A DNA stretch of 64,000 nucleotides from Paenibacillaceae bacterium (GCA_015057705.1 SVDU01000001.1:248001-312000), one strand, 5' to 3'. Positions 1 to 8,409 are shown, counted from the stretch's first letter. Notes: generated by a model not told the origin, from the sequence alone. Numbers and translations are program-made.

Positions 1-544
1 GCAGTAAATCCAACAACTTCTGGGCTTTATCAGATTCCCCCATTCTTGTATAGTAGGAAGCAAGCATAAAATTCGCCTGTCTGCGGGTTTGCTCATCACC
101 ATATTTTGCAGCCTGCTCATAAAGGGATATAATCTGGCTGCTGTATTTCTTTTTTTCCACGGTACTCATGGCTGCCATCAACATGGCACCTTGTAATAAA
201 ACTGCAGCAGTGTGGATAAAATGACCGCAGGTCGGATATTCACGAATTTTTTCCAGAGTCAGGAGAAATCCGGTTTCAAATCCTTTCTTATGAATCACTT
301 CCACAATCTCTTTGCAGATCTGACTGACTTCCTCTTTATCAGGTTCTGTATCAAAACATAAAAGAGTATTGATATCAATCTTTAAAAGACGTGCCAGTGC
401 AGGCAGCAGGGTAATGTCAGGGGAGGTGCTTCCTTTTTCCCATTTGCTTACGGCAGGGGCAGATACGCCTAAATAATCGGCCATTTCTTCCTGGGTCAGC
501 CCGGCTTCTTTCCTTTTTTCCCGAATCACGCTATTTAATGGCAT
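1..544 (-). CDS. XRE-family HTH regulator with TPR-like tail (partial, C-terminus outside window)
   Basis: The reverse strand opens with ATG at 544 behind an ACCGGAGGAC ribosome binding site and stays open to the window edge, giving 181 codons with the C-terminus missing. The first ~60 residues (MPLNSVIREKRKEAGLTQEE, then a SAPAVSKWEKG recognition helix) are a typical XRE/Cro helix-turn-helix. The remainder is helical and ends in segments (YEQAAKYGDEQTRRQANFML) resembling TPR repeats, as in peptide- or ligand-sensing regulators. It is divergent from the DUF3784 membrane gene 269 bp away and might regulate it, but no operator was identified. The ligand is unknown. Confidence 0.85.
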   Translation of the reverse strand, partial: MPLNSVIREKRKEAGLTQEEMADYLGVSAPAVSKWEKGSTSPDITLLPALARLLKIDINTLLCFDTEPDKEEVSQICKEIVEVIHKKGFETGFLLTLEKIREYPTCGHFIHTAAVLLQGAMLMAAMSTVEKKKYSSQIISLYEQAAKYGDEQTRRQANFMLASYYTRMGESDKAQKLLDLL

Positions 545-812
545 TGGTTTGTCCTCCGGTTTAATCAAACATATGATACAGTAATCGTATCAGATCCGCT
601 TTCAGACTTCAATGGAGTATTAATTAATCTGTTTCAGAAGAATTTAACCGCAGGTTAAGTCCTCGTTATTCAAACCAGACACATTTCTCAAAAATAAAGA
701 ACCAAATGACTTGAAGTTATCTGCCATTTGTAATATCCTGATAATTAAGAGACTAAAATGTTTCAATGAAATACCAGGTACATAATATTATGGGGGACAG
801 GAGGTTGATGCA
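545..812. other. Divergent intergenic region
   Basis: These 268 bp separate the XRE regulator (reverse) from the DUF3784 gene (forward). The stretch is AT-rich and must hold both promoters. The only element I can place with confidence is the AGGAGG at 799-804, 8 nt before the ATG at 813. Confidence 0.4.
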
Positions 813-1565
813 ATGTTTGTTGTATGGATTATTTTTATACTGTTGTTTGTCTTGTCAGCCGTTTTACTGACAGGACGTGGTTCATTTCTCATTGCCGGGT
901 ATAATACGTCAAGCCCTGAGGAGAAGGAAAAATATAATGCACAAAAGTTATGCCGGACGATAGGGGTTTCTATGATACTCATACTTTTCGCGACTGCAGG
1001 ACTTTTTTTCATTCCCTTAGACAGCGTTTACCGTACTCCCTATTTTATTTTTTATTTTATCTTCATGATCGCTGATATCGGGATCGCCTTTTATATTTCC
1101 AATACCCGGTGTTATAAGGCGGGATATGAAGATAAGAAAGATATACGCAAAAACAAAAAGGAAACGTTGTTTATAGCTGCCGGTATCTTTATTGTTATGT
1201 TTCCAGTTCTCCTTTTGGTATGTATTACGATGTACCGGGCTTCATTACCCCCTGTATATTCAATCGGTGGTGATACCCTGAAGATATCCTCCTTTTATGG
1301 TGAAACCATTCCCCTTGACGGAATAAAAACTATTACACTGGAAGAGACCATGCCTTTTGGATTAAGTAAGAAAAATGGTTCTGATTTAGGTTCCATTCTA
1401 AAAGGCCGGTTTGATGCGGACGGAAAAACTGCCCACGTATATATCGATGCTTCCAGGCCTCCTTTTATCCTGATTGAAACCGAAGAAGGACTGCATATCA
1501 TAAATGATCAGAGCCGGGAAAAAACGGAAGCACTTTACACGCAGTTGAAGTCACTGTTAAAATAG
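813..1565 (+). CDS. DUF3784-type membrane protein with PH-like C-terminal domain
   Basis: A 250-residue protein. The N-terminal ~100 residues match the DUF3784 pattern: TM1 at about 1-21, the conserved LLTGRGSFLIAGYNTSS segment, TM2 at about 49-68, TM3 at about 74-92. A fourth TM lies near 118-140. The C-terminal ~100 residues (GGDTLKISSFYGETIPLDGI onward) look like a small beta-rich PH-like domain, as often follows membrane segments in such proteins. The start is fixed by AGGAGG at 799-804. It lies 27 bp before an SdpI-family gene, so the two are probably co-transcribed. The function of the family is unknown; an envelope-stress or immunity role is only a guess from the SdpI neighbour. Confidence 0.75.
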   Translation: MFVVWIIFILLFVLSAVLLTGRGSFLIAGYNTSSPEEKEKYNAQKLCRTIGVSMILILFATAGLFFIPLDSVYRTPYFIFYFIFMIADIGIAFYISNTRCYKAGYEDKKDIRKNKKETLFIAAGIFIVMFPVLLLVCITMYRASLPPVYSIGGDTLKISSFYGETIPLDGIKTITLEETMPFGLSKKNGSDLGSILKGRFDADGKTAHVYIDASRPPFILIETEEGLHIINDQSREKTEALYTQLKSLLK

Positions 1566-1592
1566 CCTGAATTTCAGATAGGAGAGTCGCGT

Positions 1593-1976
1593 ATGGGTTT
1601 CTGGATTTTTATGACTGCAATGAATCTGGTATTACCTTTTATTATGATCGTGATTGGCTATATTTTTATTAAAAATCCTCCAAAGGAAATAAATCATTTG
1701 GTGGGATACCGAACTACCATGTCTATGAAAAACAAAGACACCTGGGATTTTGCCCACCACCATTGCGGAAAAAACTGGAGGATCACAGGACTTTGCATGC
1801 TGATTCCATCTGCCTTGGTAATGTTGCTTTTTATCGGAAAAGATACACAAACAGTGGGAAAAATCGGTTCTGTTGTGATAGGTGTGCAGACAGTTATACT
1901 GCTGGCATCTATAATTCCAACGGAAATGGCATTAAGAAAGAATTTCGATAAAGATGGAAATCGTATACAGATTTAA
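1593..1976 (+). CDS. SdpI/YhfL-family membrane protein
   Basis: A 127-residue, three-TM protein. The segment INHLVGYRTTMSMKNKDTWD, followed by FAHHHCGKNW, is the hallmark of the SdpI/YhfL family: a GYRT motif after TM1, then W-x-A-H/N before TM2. TM segments lie at about 4-24, 60-80 and 87-107. Bacillus SdpI is the immunity protein against the SdpC toxin, but this short form is usually an orphan and no toxin gene is nearby. RBS AGGAGAG precedes the ATG. It probably forms one transcription unit with the DUF3784 gene. Confidence 0.8.
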   Translation: MGFWIFMTAMNLVLPFIMIVIGYIFIKNPPKEINHLVGYRTTMSMKNKDTWDFAHHHCGKNWRITGLCMLIPSALVMLLFIGKDTQTVGKIGSVVIGVQTVILLASIIPTEMALRKNFDKDGNRIQI

Positions 1977-1996
1977 TTACGAAGGAGAACATTATT

Positions 1997-2275
1997 ATGA
2001 CTCAGGCACTGGTACACATAGCGCTGGTAGTAAAGGATTATGATGAAGCAATTGATTTTTACACAAAAAAACTTCATTTTAATCTGATCGAAGATACGTA
2101 TCAGCCGGAGCAGGATAAACGCTGGGTTGTGGTAGCTCCGCCTGGTGCTTATGGAACCACGGTTCTGCTGGCAAAGGCCTCTAAACCGGTACAGGAACCC
2201 TTTATTGGCAATCAGGCTGGAGGGAGAGTATTCCTGTTTTTGGAGATCAGACCAATCGTGCTCTATGGGAAGTAA
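1997..2275 (+). pseudogene. VOC/glyoxalase-family protein, 3' end deleted
   Basis: The first ~80 residues are a normal vicinal-oxygen-chelate domain (VHIALVVKDYDEAIDFYTKK; WVVVAPPGAYGTTVLLAKAS; AGGRVFLFLE). Family members continue with a second beta-alpha-beta-beta-beta unit of ~45 residues carrying metal ligands. Here translation runs out of frame after FLFLE into IRPIVLYGK and stops at 92 residues. The bases after about 2240 encode, in another frame, the start of a DinB-like protein (next entry). The gene has therefore lost its 3' third by a deletion that joined it to its neighbour. RBS AAGGAG is intact, so the truncated product may still be made. Confidence 0.8.
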
Positions 2276-2733
2276 AAAATATAATTGATTGTGTTCCCGA
2301 TGAATTGTGGAATAAGGAATACTGTAAAATGCCGTGCTGGAAACATATTTATCATATGCTGCATTCCCTGGATCTATGGTTTATAAATCCCAGAGATAAA
2401 GAATATGGGGAACCGGAGATCCATGAGAAAGATTTAAACAATCTGGATATTATCTCAGTTAAACAGCTTACAAGAGAGGAAATAAATCACTATTTTGAAG
2501 AGATTAACCGTAAGCTTACCGATTATCTTCTGAGACTCACCGATGACGAATTAACCTGTATGCCAAGGGACTGTGAATACAACAGGTTTACCCTTGTTTT
2601 GGCACAGTTTCGGCATTTGCATACCCACATGGGCATGGTAATGGGATTTATCATTGCAGATACCGGCTTGTGGCCAAGAGTATTAGGCCTGGAAAATCCT
2701 GTTCCAACAGAGGAATACAGTAAATACTTTTAA
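2242..2733 (+). pseudogene. DinB-superfamily-like protein missing its own start
   Basis: In the frame of the 2305-2733 reading, coding similarity extends upstream to about 2242 (GDQTNRALWEVKNIIDCVPD, then ELWNKEYCKMPCWKHIYHML). This resembles the first helix of DinB/DUF1569-like four-helix-bundle proteins, and the H-x3-H near the start and HLHTHMG near the end are the usual metal-binding histidines. No ATG with a ribosome binding site exists in this frame. The first available start is a TTG at 2305, inside helix 1 and without a ribosome binding site. The natural start was therefore removed by the deletion that fused this gene to the VOC gene. If expressed at all, it would be by coupling to the truncated VOC frame. 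Confidence 0.7.
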
Positions 2734-2748
2734 ACGAGGAGACAGATT

Positions 2749-3441
2749 ATGAAAACAATTGGAATCATTGGAGGTATGAGTTGGGAAAGTACAGTTACCT
2801 ATTACCAGATCATGAATGAAACGGTAAAGCAGGAACTGGGAGGTCTTCATTCAGCAAAGATTCTGTTATACAGTGTGGATTTTTCAGAAATCGAGCGCTG
2901 CCAGGCGGAAGGCGACTGGGAAAAGAGCGGGGATATATTAGCTTCGGCAGCGGAGTCTCTTGAAAAAGCAGGAGCCGATTTCCTTGTAATTGCAACCAAT
3001 ACCATGCATAAAGTGGCATCTCAGATTCAAAAGAGAATTCACATTCCCATTGTACATATTGCAGAAGTGACAGCCGAAGAATTGAAGCAGAATCACATTA
3101 CCACAGTGGCATTGCTGGGAACCAAATATACCATGACACAGGAATTTTATAAAGAAAAGCTGGAAAATGCCGGCATTACGGTATTGATTCCAGATGCCCA
3201 GGAGATTGAAGTGGTAAACAGCATTATTTATGACGAATTATGTCTTGGCTCCATTTTAGAAACTTCAAAGGAACGGTATCTTCAAATTATTGAGACGTTA
3301 AAAATACGGGGAGCACAGGGTGTGATACTGGGCTGCACGGAAATCGGGCTTTTAATTAAGCAGGAGGATACGGATCTGCCTGTATTTGATACAACCAGAA
3401 TACATGCGGTCAAAGGGGCGAAGCTGTCATTAGAGGAATAG
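2749..3441 (+). CDS. Aspartate/glutamate racemase family protein (YgeA/RacD-like)
   Basis: A 230-residue cytosolic enzyme of the PLP-independent Asp/Glu racemase family, interconverting L- and D-amino acids by acid-base chemistry. Seen: IGIIGGMSWEST at the N-terminus, ATNTMHKVA near residue 84 and GCTEIGLLI near residue 198. The first catalytic position, Cys in canonical aspartate racemases, is Thr here (NTMH), while the second Cys (GCTE) is kept. This is the arrangement known from E. coli YgeA. The length is normal. RBS GAGGAGA sits 7-8 nt before ATG. It follows the damaged DinB-like gene by 15 bp. D-Asp/D-Glu supply or another small substrate is plausible. Confidence 0.88.
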   Translation: MKTIGIIGGMSWESTVTYYQIMNETVKQELGGLHSAKILLYSVDFSEIERCQAEGDWEKSGDILASAAESLEKAGADFLVIATNTMHKVASQIQKRIHIPIVHIAEVTAEELKQNHITTVALLGTKYTMTQEFYKEKLENAGITVLIPDAQEIEVVNSIIYDELCLGSILETSKERYLQIIETLKIRGAQGVILGCTEIGLLIKQEDTDLPVFDTTRIHAVKGAKLSLEE

Positions 3442-3468
3442 CAGCCGAAATAAAAAACAGGGACAGAA

Positions 3469-4308
3469 TTACCCTCTGTCCCTGCATACACGAAGACCCA
3501 TATCAGCCCCTATGCCGTTTGGTTCATATTTACCCCGGTAGGATATCCTGCAGCTGGTCACATCGCCCACCCAGCCGCCTCCTTTCCATACCCGGTAAAA
3601 TCCATTTGGAATTGTGGTATCCTGATACCAGTCAAAACACCATTCCCGAACATTCCCGGACATATCAAAGATTCCCAGTTCATTGGCTTTTTTACTTCCA
3701 ACAGGGTGGGTCTGATTTTCATTGGCTTCGATATCAGGCCAGTACCAGTCTCCCTTTAAATACTCTTTTCCCGCATTTCTCCAATACCATACGGTCTCTT
3801 CCTCATCAGAACTTCCGCTATATATAAAGTTCTGACTTTTTGATCCCCCGCCTGCGGCATAAGTCCATTCCGCTTCGGTGGGAAGCCGGTATCCATTGGC
3901 TCCTTCCACTGTTATAACAGTCCATCTGACATCATCATGATCGCAGATATTTTCCGGATCCGGATTTTGTTTTTCAATCTTGTAATAGGGAATAAGACCT
4001 TCCTTTTCACTTCTCCTGTTGCAATATTCAATACTGTCATACCAGCTTACTGAATCAACAGGCAGATGACGGCCTTTAAACGCGGAAGGATTACTTCCCA
4101 TAACCTTAGTCCATTCCTCTTGCGTTACCTCGTATTGCCCTATGTAAAAGTCCTCAATTGCGGGCGCTTCCTGGGTAGTTCCGGTTGAGACTGCAATGGC
4201 AGTCCCGCCTTCCACCAGTACAAGATGGTCCGGTTCCTTTTTGGAGCATCCCCAGGAAAAAACAGCGGCAGCCATCAAAAGCAAGACCAGCTTTTTCCTC
4301 ATAGACAA
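3469..4308 (-). CDS. Formylglycine-generating-enzyme-like (SUMF1 fold) lipoprotein
   Basis: 279 residues with a lipoprotein signal (MSMRKKLVLLLMAAAVFSWG then C), so it is predicted to be membrane-anchored on the outside. The mature part has the SUMF1/FGE fold signature: IGQYEVTQEEWTKVMGSNPS, LPVDSVSWYDSIEYCN, GYRLPTEAEWTYAAGGG, MSGNVREWCFDW, ending GADMGLRVCRDRG. In FGE, two cysteines in the C-terminal part do the oxidation. Here cysteines are scattered (VTSCRISYR, RVCRD) and the strict pair is not evident, so the domain may be structural or carbohydrate-binding rather than catalytic. It lies downstream of the GH11 xylanase on the same strand, 102 bp away. No sulfatase is nearby. Confidence 0.85.
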   Translation of the reverse strand: MSMRKKLVLLLMAAAVFSWGCSKKEPDHLVLVEGGTAIAVSTGTTQEAPAIEDFYIGQYEVTQEEWTKVMGSNPSAFKGRHLPVDSVSWYDSIEYCNRRSEKEGLIPYYKIEKQNPDPENICDHDDVRWTVITVEGANGYRLPTEAEWTYAAGGGSKSQNFIYSGSSDEEETVWYWRNAGKEYLKGDWYWPDIEANENQTHPVGSKKANELGIFDMSGNVREWCFDWYQDTTIPNGFYRVWKGGGWVGDVTSCRISYRGKYEPNGIGADMGLRVCRDRG

Positions 4309-4344
4309 GTCCCTTTCTAAGTCTTTTTTCCGATCTGGTTCTAT

Positions 4345-4374
4345 AATATTTGCATAGTATGTAGGTAAGTATAT
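4345..4374 (+). repeat. Copy A of ~30-bp inverted repeat flanking the GH11 gene
   Basis: The core GTATGTAGGTAAGT is at 4357-4370. The same 14-mer occurs on the opposite strand at 5085-5098. With flanks included, 26 of 30 positions agree between this copy and the reverse complement of 5081-5110. The two copies enclose only the xylanase gene. Confidence 0.75.
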
Positions 4375-4410
4375 ATTATTAATAAACGGCTATTAGAAAT
4401 GTAGACAGAA

Positions 4411-5049
4411 TTACCAGACGGTTACATTTGCATAACCACTGCTTTGGTATCCTTCTACACAAAAGGCCTGATAGGACCAGGAATTACCTAAGTTCATGCC
4501 CTTGCTTCTCCATGCATTTACATGATTTCCGAAATTGATCTGAGCATTGCCGCCAGTAGGTCTTTTGGACTGTCTGACACTCCAGTACTGTGGAAATGTC
4601 TGATAGCCGTCAATGGAAGGAGCGTTATAACGCATGGTTGTATAGATGTCATAGCTGGCTCCATCGCTGTTTACGGTTCCCTTATAAGTTCCGGTAGGTC
4701 TGTAGGTTCCCCAGCTGTCAACTACATAATATTCAATCAGGGAATTCCTTGTCCAACCATAAAACGTTAAATAACTGTTGCCTGATGGTGAAAATGCACC
4801 GGCATTGTAGTTGACAATTCTGTTGGGAGATCCGGCACCCCATCCTTTTCCAACGACGAAGTTTCCGCAGTTTGTCCAGTTTACACTGAAATTTCCTCCG
4901 GAACCATTCACCATATTAACGGTTCCGCCTCCGTCGGTATAATCCTGCCAGTAATCCGTAGCTGCAAAAGCTGTAAAAGTAAATATTCCGGAAAAACAAA
5001 TGGCTGCAGTGGTAATTAACGATAAGACCTTCTTGCTTAATTCATTCAT
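4411..5049 (-). CDS. Secreted endo-1,4-beta-xylanase, GH11
   Basis: 212 residues: signal peptide 1-28 ([20 protein letters not shown], cleavage after AFA) and one GH11 beta-jelly-roll domain with no carbohydrate-binding module. Catalytic residues are visible: the nucleophile Glu in [12 protein letters not shown] and the acid/base Glu in [18 protein letters not shown] and the thumb-like segment [20 protein letters not shown] are also typical. It cleaves internal xylan bonds outside the cell. The start at 5049 is preferred over an upstream ATG at 5145 because AGGAGGGG lies 6 nt before it and the signal peptide then begins properly. The gene stands alone, without other xylan genes in view, between inverted repeats, which suggests acquisition. 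Confidence 0.95.
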   Translation of the reverse strand: MNELSKKVLSLITTAAICFSGIFTFTAFAATDYWQDYTDGGGTVNMVNGSGGNFSVNWTNCGNFVVGKGWGAGSPNRIVNYNAGAFSPSGNSYLTFYGWTRNSLIEYYVVDSWGTYRPTGTYKGTVNSDGASYDIYTTMRYNAPSIDGYQTFPQYWSVRQSKRPTGGNAQINFGNHVNAWRSKGMNLGNSWSYQAFCVEGYQSSGYANVTVW

Positions 5050-5080
5050 ATAAAACCCCTCCTGTTTCATATACAGATTG

Positions 5081-5110
5081 ATACACTTACCTACATACGA
5101 TATAAATATT
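5081..5110 (-). repeat. Copy B of ~30-bp inverted repeat flanking the GH11 gene
   Basis: The core (read on the reverse strand) GTATGTAGGTAAGT lies at 5085-5098, just upstream of the xylanase ribosome binding site. It matches copy A at 4345-4374 in inverted orientation with 4 mismatches over 30 bases. It could alternatively be part of the xylanase promoter/5' UTR. Confidence 0.75.
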
Positions 5111-5403
5111 AACAGAGACCTCCTTCCTTTTTTAAACGGTTTCATAAGTACTTTGCTTTGTGGATTTTATCTGCGGCTGAGAATCAACCTTGTAAATGAA
5201 TTCATGTAAAAAGACTAGATTAACTGGTATGATATTATAGAAAATAATTTTATATTAAATATGATATCAGATAAAAATGAGAATGTAAATTTAAATATAT
5301 AAAAAATAAAATATTTGGTTAATTTAACTAATATATTTAGGTATGATTTTGTGAATAAGAGACAATTAAAATTTATTATACATATAGATTAAAATGAAAT
5401 CCC

Positions 5404-5432
5404 TTGACAGATGAAACATACCCGGGTATAAT
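5404..5432 (+). promoter_or_regulatory. Sigma-A promoter for the Mn riboswitch/ATPase unit
   Basis: TTGACA at 5404-5409 and TATAAT at 5427-5432, with 17-bp spacing: a perfect consensus. Transcription should begin near 5439, about 40 nt before the aptamer. The stretch from 5146 to 5400 is very AT-rich and shows no gene. Confidence 0.85.
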
Positions 5433-5478
5433 CATTACTCATGAAGCTTTCGGTATTTGATTATAATTGAATTATTGG

Positions 5479-5620
5479 TTAAAAGGGAGTAGTTTAAATG
5501 TACCGTCAACATCCTGGCTGTAAGAATACAGTCTGGCGGTGCGTACCAGATTATGGTTACCAGACTTTTAATGTGCTTATTCTGAATTTTTTCAGAGGGT
5601 TCATTAGAAGTCTTTTTTTT
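5479..5620 (+). ncRNA. yybP-ykoY manganese riboswitch with intrinsic terminator
   Basis: The segment AAAAGGGAGTAG at 5481-5492 opens the aptamer. It is followed by TACCGTCAACATCCTGG, a small CTGT...ACAG hairpin (5518-5531) and CTGGCGGTGCGTACC, matching the two-helix yybP-ykoY layout. The closing stem pairs TTAAAAG (5479-5485) with CTTTTAA (5565-5571). The same 3' strand is needed for a terminator: AGACTTTTAATG (5562-5573) pairs with CATTAGAAGTCT (5602-5613), followed by eight T. The two structures exclude each other, so metal binding should keep the gene ON. yybP-ykoY RNAs sense Mn2+ and commonly control exporters, which fits the P-type ATPase downstream. Confidence 0.88.
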
Positions 5621-5702
5621 ACTCTTTTATACCAGAGATAATCAGACTGAAGTTACACATTTTTGATGCGGGGCACCTTAGGTGTCAGAATGGAGGATTA
5701 CT

Positions 5703-8306
5703 TTGAACGAGTGGTATCAGAAAAGCGAAAGCGAGATATTAAAGGAGCTTCACACACAAAAAGAAGGGTTAAGTTCCGGGAAAGCGTCTGCTCTTCTTCA
5801 GGAAAAAGGGGAAAATATTCTGGAGGAAGGAAAGAAAAAAAGTACCATTGAAGTTTTTGCGGAACAGTTTAAGGATTTGCTGGTAGTAATATTAATTGCG
5901 GCGGCTGTTATTTCCATGCTGTCAGGAAATGTGGAAAGTACCATTGTAATTATGGCAGTTATTATTCTAAATGCTGTTTTAGGTACGGTTCAGCATGAAA
6001 AGGCGCAGAAATCCCTTGCCAGCTTAAAATCTTTATCCTCACCCAATGCAAGAGTCATGAGAGACGGTAAGAAAACGGAAGTTGCTTCCAGAGAAGTTGT
6101 GCCTGGAGACATCCTGATGCTGGAAGCCGGTGATATGGTAGTGGCAGATGGAAGGATATTAAATAATTATTCTCTCCAGGTAAATGAAAGCTCCCTGACA
6201 GGAGAGTCCACCAATGTGGATAAAGAAGATGGGGCATTGGAGCTTTCCGTTCCTTTGGCGGACAGAACCAATATGGTGTATTCAGGAAGTCTGGTAACCT
6301 ATGGAAGAGCGGTGGTTGTTGTAACTGATACCGGTATGAATACAGAAATCGGTAAGATCGCCAGTCTGATGAATGCGACGAAGGAAAAGAAGACTCCTCT
6401 TCAAATCAGTCTGGATCAGTTTTCCAGCCGCCTTGCCATGGTTATTATGGTCATCTGTGCGGCCGTGTTCTTATTAAGTCTTTACCGCAAAATGCCCCTT
6501 CTTGATTCCATGATGTTTGCGGTCGCCCTGGCAGTTGCAGCGATTCCGGAAGCTTTAAGCTCCATTGTTACCATAGTTCAGGCCATGGGCACTCAGCGTA
6601 TGGCAAAAGAAAATGCTATTATTAAGGAACTCAAAGCAGTGGAAAGTCTTGGCTGTGTTTCTGTAATCTGTTCTGATAAAACGGGAACACTGACTCAGAA
6701 TAAGATGACTGTCCAGGAAATTTACTTAGATGATCAGATATTTAAACCAGAGGAACTGGAATTAACCAATCAGCTTCACCGTTATCTGCTTTATGATGCA
6801 GTGCTGACAAACGATTCCACCATTGCTGACGGCAAAGGAATTGGAGATCCTACCGAATATGCCCTCCTTGAGATGGCAGGTAAAATATCCGTCAGCCACA
6901 ATACCATCCGGGATCTCATGCACAGGCTGGAAGAGCTTCCCTTTGATTCAGACCGTAAGCTGATGAGTACCAAATACAAGCTTCACGGTGTTCCTACCAT
7001 TTTGACAAAAGGAGCAGTTGATGTACTGTTAGACCGGACGGTAAGCATCCGTACTTCTCAGGGAATCAGAGATTTGACACAAGCAGACAAAGAAGCTATT
7101 TTAAAACAGAATCGATTGTTTTCTGAAAATGGACTTCGGGTTTTGGCCTTCGGTTATAAAGAGGTGGAAGAATCCCACATTCTTTCCCTTCATTCTGAAA
7201 ATAACTTTATATTCCTGGGTCTTGTTTCCATGGTGGACCCGCCCAGAGAAGAATCAAAAGCTGCAGTAGCAGATGCTAAAAATGCAGGAATCAGACCGGT
7301 TATGATCACCGGAGATCATAAAATAACGGCAACAGCCATTGCAAAACAGATCGGCATTTATGAAGAGGGAGATCTGTCAGTGACTGGTGCGGAACTGGAT
7401 GCAATGACAGATGAGGAGCTGGATGAAAAAATTGTTAACATCTCTGTATTCGCAAGGGTTTCCCCAGAGAATAAGATCCGGATCGTGGATGCATGGCAGA
7501 GAAGAGGCAATATCGTTTCCATGACTGGTGACGGAGTGAATGATGCTCCAGCACTTAAGAAGGCAGATATTGGAGTTGCCATGGGAATTACAGGTACGGA
7601 AGTATCAAAGGATGCCGCTTCCATGATATTATCAGATGATAATTTTGCCACCATCATAAAAGCTGTGGCAAATGGAAGAAACGTATACCGGAACATCAGG
7701 AATGCCATTCAGTTTTTATTATCAGGCAATATGGCTGGTATTTTCTCAGTCCTTTATACCTCAATTATGGGGTTACCAATTCCATTCGCTCCGGTTCATT
7801 TATTATTCATCAACCTGTTAACGGATTCACTTCCCGCCATTGCAATCGGTATGGAGCCGGCTGAACACGGTCTGCTGAGCCAAAAGCCAAGAGACCCAAA
7901 AGAAAGCATACTGACAAAAGATTTTATGACAAAGGTTATGCTTCAGGGAGCTCTCATATCCGTTTGTACCATGATCGCGTTTCAATTGGGATTAAGACAG
8001 TCGGGTGCAGCGGTTGCCAGTACCATGGCATTTGCCACGCTGACTCTGGCACGGCTTTTCCATGGATTTAACTGCAGAAGCAGCCATTCCATCTTCCGTC
8101 TGGGATTTAAAGGCAACTGGTACAGTCTGGGAGCTTTTGTTCTGGGGTTTGCACTACTGAGTGTAGTATTGTTTGTTCCTGTCATGGGAAAACTGTTTTC
8201 TGTATCACCGTTAAGCGGATTACAGGTTGGTATTGTTTACGGGCTTGCCATCATCCCTACTGGGATAATTCAGCTGACAAAAGTGATGAGAGAAATTGTA
8301 AAATAA
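5703..8306 (+). CDS. P2-type cation-transporting ATPase, probable Mn2+ (or Ca2+) exporter
   Basis: 867 residues. The start is set at TTG 5703 because GGAGG (5692-5696) lies 6 nt upstream. A GTG at 5682 is in frame but overlaps that site. Seen in order: actuator domain with TGES (LTGEST), M4 motif IPEALSS in place of PEGLP, phosphorylation loop DKTGTLTQNKMT, P-domain MVDPPREE and TGDGVNDAPALKKAD, and C-terminal helices M5-M10. This is the Ca2+/Mn2+-ATPase branch (PMR1/SERCA-like; streptococcal and lactococcal relatives carry IPEALSS and are riboswitch-controlled). With a Mn2+ riboswitch in its leader, export of excess manganese is the best reading. It is monocistronic, ended by a strong terminator. 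Confidence 0.93.
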   Translation: MNEWYQKSESEILKELHTQKEGLSSGKASALLQEKGENILEEGKKKSTIEVFAEQFKDLLVVILIAAAVISMLSGNVESTIVIMAVIILNAVLGTVQHEKAQKSLASLKSLSSPNARVMRDGKKTEVASREVVPGDILMLEAGDMVVADGRILNNYSLQVNESSLTGESTNVDKEDGALELSVPLADRTNMVYSGSLVTYGRAVVVVTDTGMNTEIGKIASLMNATKEKKTPLQISLDQFSSRLAMVIMVICAAVFLLSLYRKMPLLDSMMFAVALAVAAIPEALSSIVTIVQAMGTQRMAKENAIIKELKAVESLGCVSVICSDKTGTLTQNKMTVQEIYLDDQIFKPEELELTNQLHRYLLYDAVLTNDSTIADGKGIGDPTEYALLEMAGKISVSHNTIRDLMHRLEELPFDSDRKLMSTKYKLHGVPTILTKGAVDVLLDRTVSIRTSQGIRDLTQADKEAILKQNRLFSENGLRVLAFGYKEVEESHILSLHSENNFIFLGLVSMVDPPREESKAAVADAKNAGIRPVMITGDHKITATAIAKQIGIYEEGDLSVTGAELDAMTDEELDEKIVNISVFARVSPENKIRIVDAWQRRGNIVSMTGDGVNDAPALKKADIGVAMGITGTEVSKDAASMILSDDNFATIIKAVANGRNVYRNIRNAIQFLLSGNMAGIFSVLYTSIMGLPIPFAPVHLLFINLLTDSLPAIAIGMEPAEHGLLSQKPRDPKESILTKDFMTKVMLQGALISVCTMIAFQLGLRQSGAAVASTMAFATLTLARLFHGFNCRSSHSIFRLGFKGNWYSLGAFVLGFALLSVVLFVPVMGKLFSVSPLSGLQVGIVYGLAIIPTGIIQLTKVMREIVK

Positions 8307-8316
8307 TGAAGAAAAA

Positions 8317-8356
8317 AAGAGGTTTCCACTCAAAAAAAGAGTTGAACCTCTTTTTT
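8317..8356 (+). terminator. Rho-independent terminator of the P-type ATPase
   Basis: AAAGAGGTT...ACTC (8317-8331), an A7 loop, then GAGT..AACCTCTTT (8339-8353) with a T-run. It lies 10 nt after the stop codon. Confidence 0.9.
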
Positions 8357-8409
8357 ATTAATGATAAAATGATTTCGTAACGAAAACTAGGAGAGGGAAA
8401 CAAAACGAC

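Noticed and set aside
2305-2733. An intact DinB-like gene starting at TTG 2305
   Set aside because: The start lacks a ribosome binding site and lies inside helix 1, while similarity continues upstream to about 2242.
3519-3827. Plus-strand frame of 102 codons opposite the SUMF1-like gene
   Set aside because: Antisense shadow of a well-supported lipoprotein gene.
5050-5145. N-terminal extension of the xylanase from ATG 5145
   Set aside because: It would place a basic leader before the signal peptide and ignore the AGGAGGGG that serves the start at 5049.
5682-5702. GTG 5682 as the start of the P-type ATPase
   Set aside because: The GGAGG site lies downstream of it and fits TTG 5703. The extra seven residues are unlike the family N-terminus.
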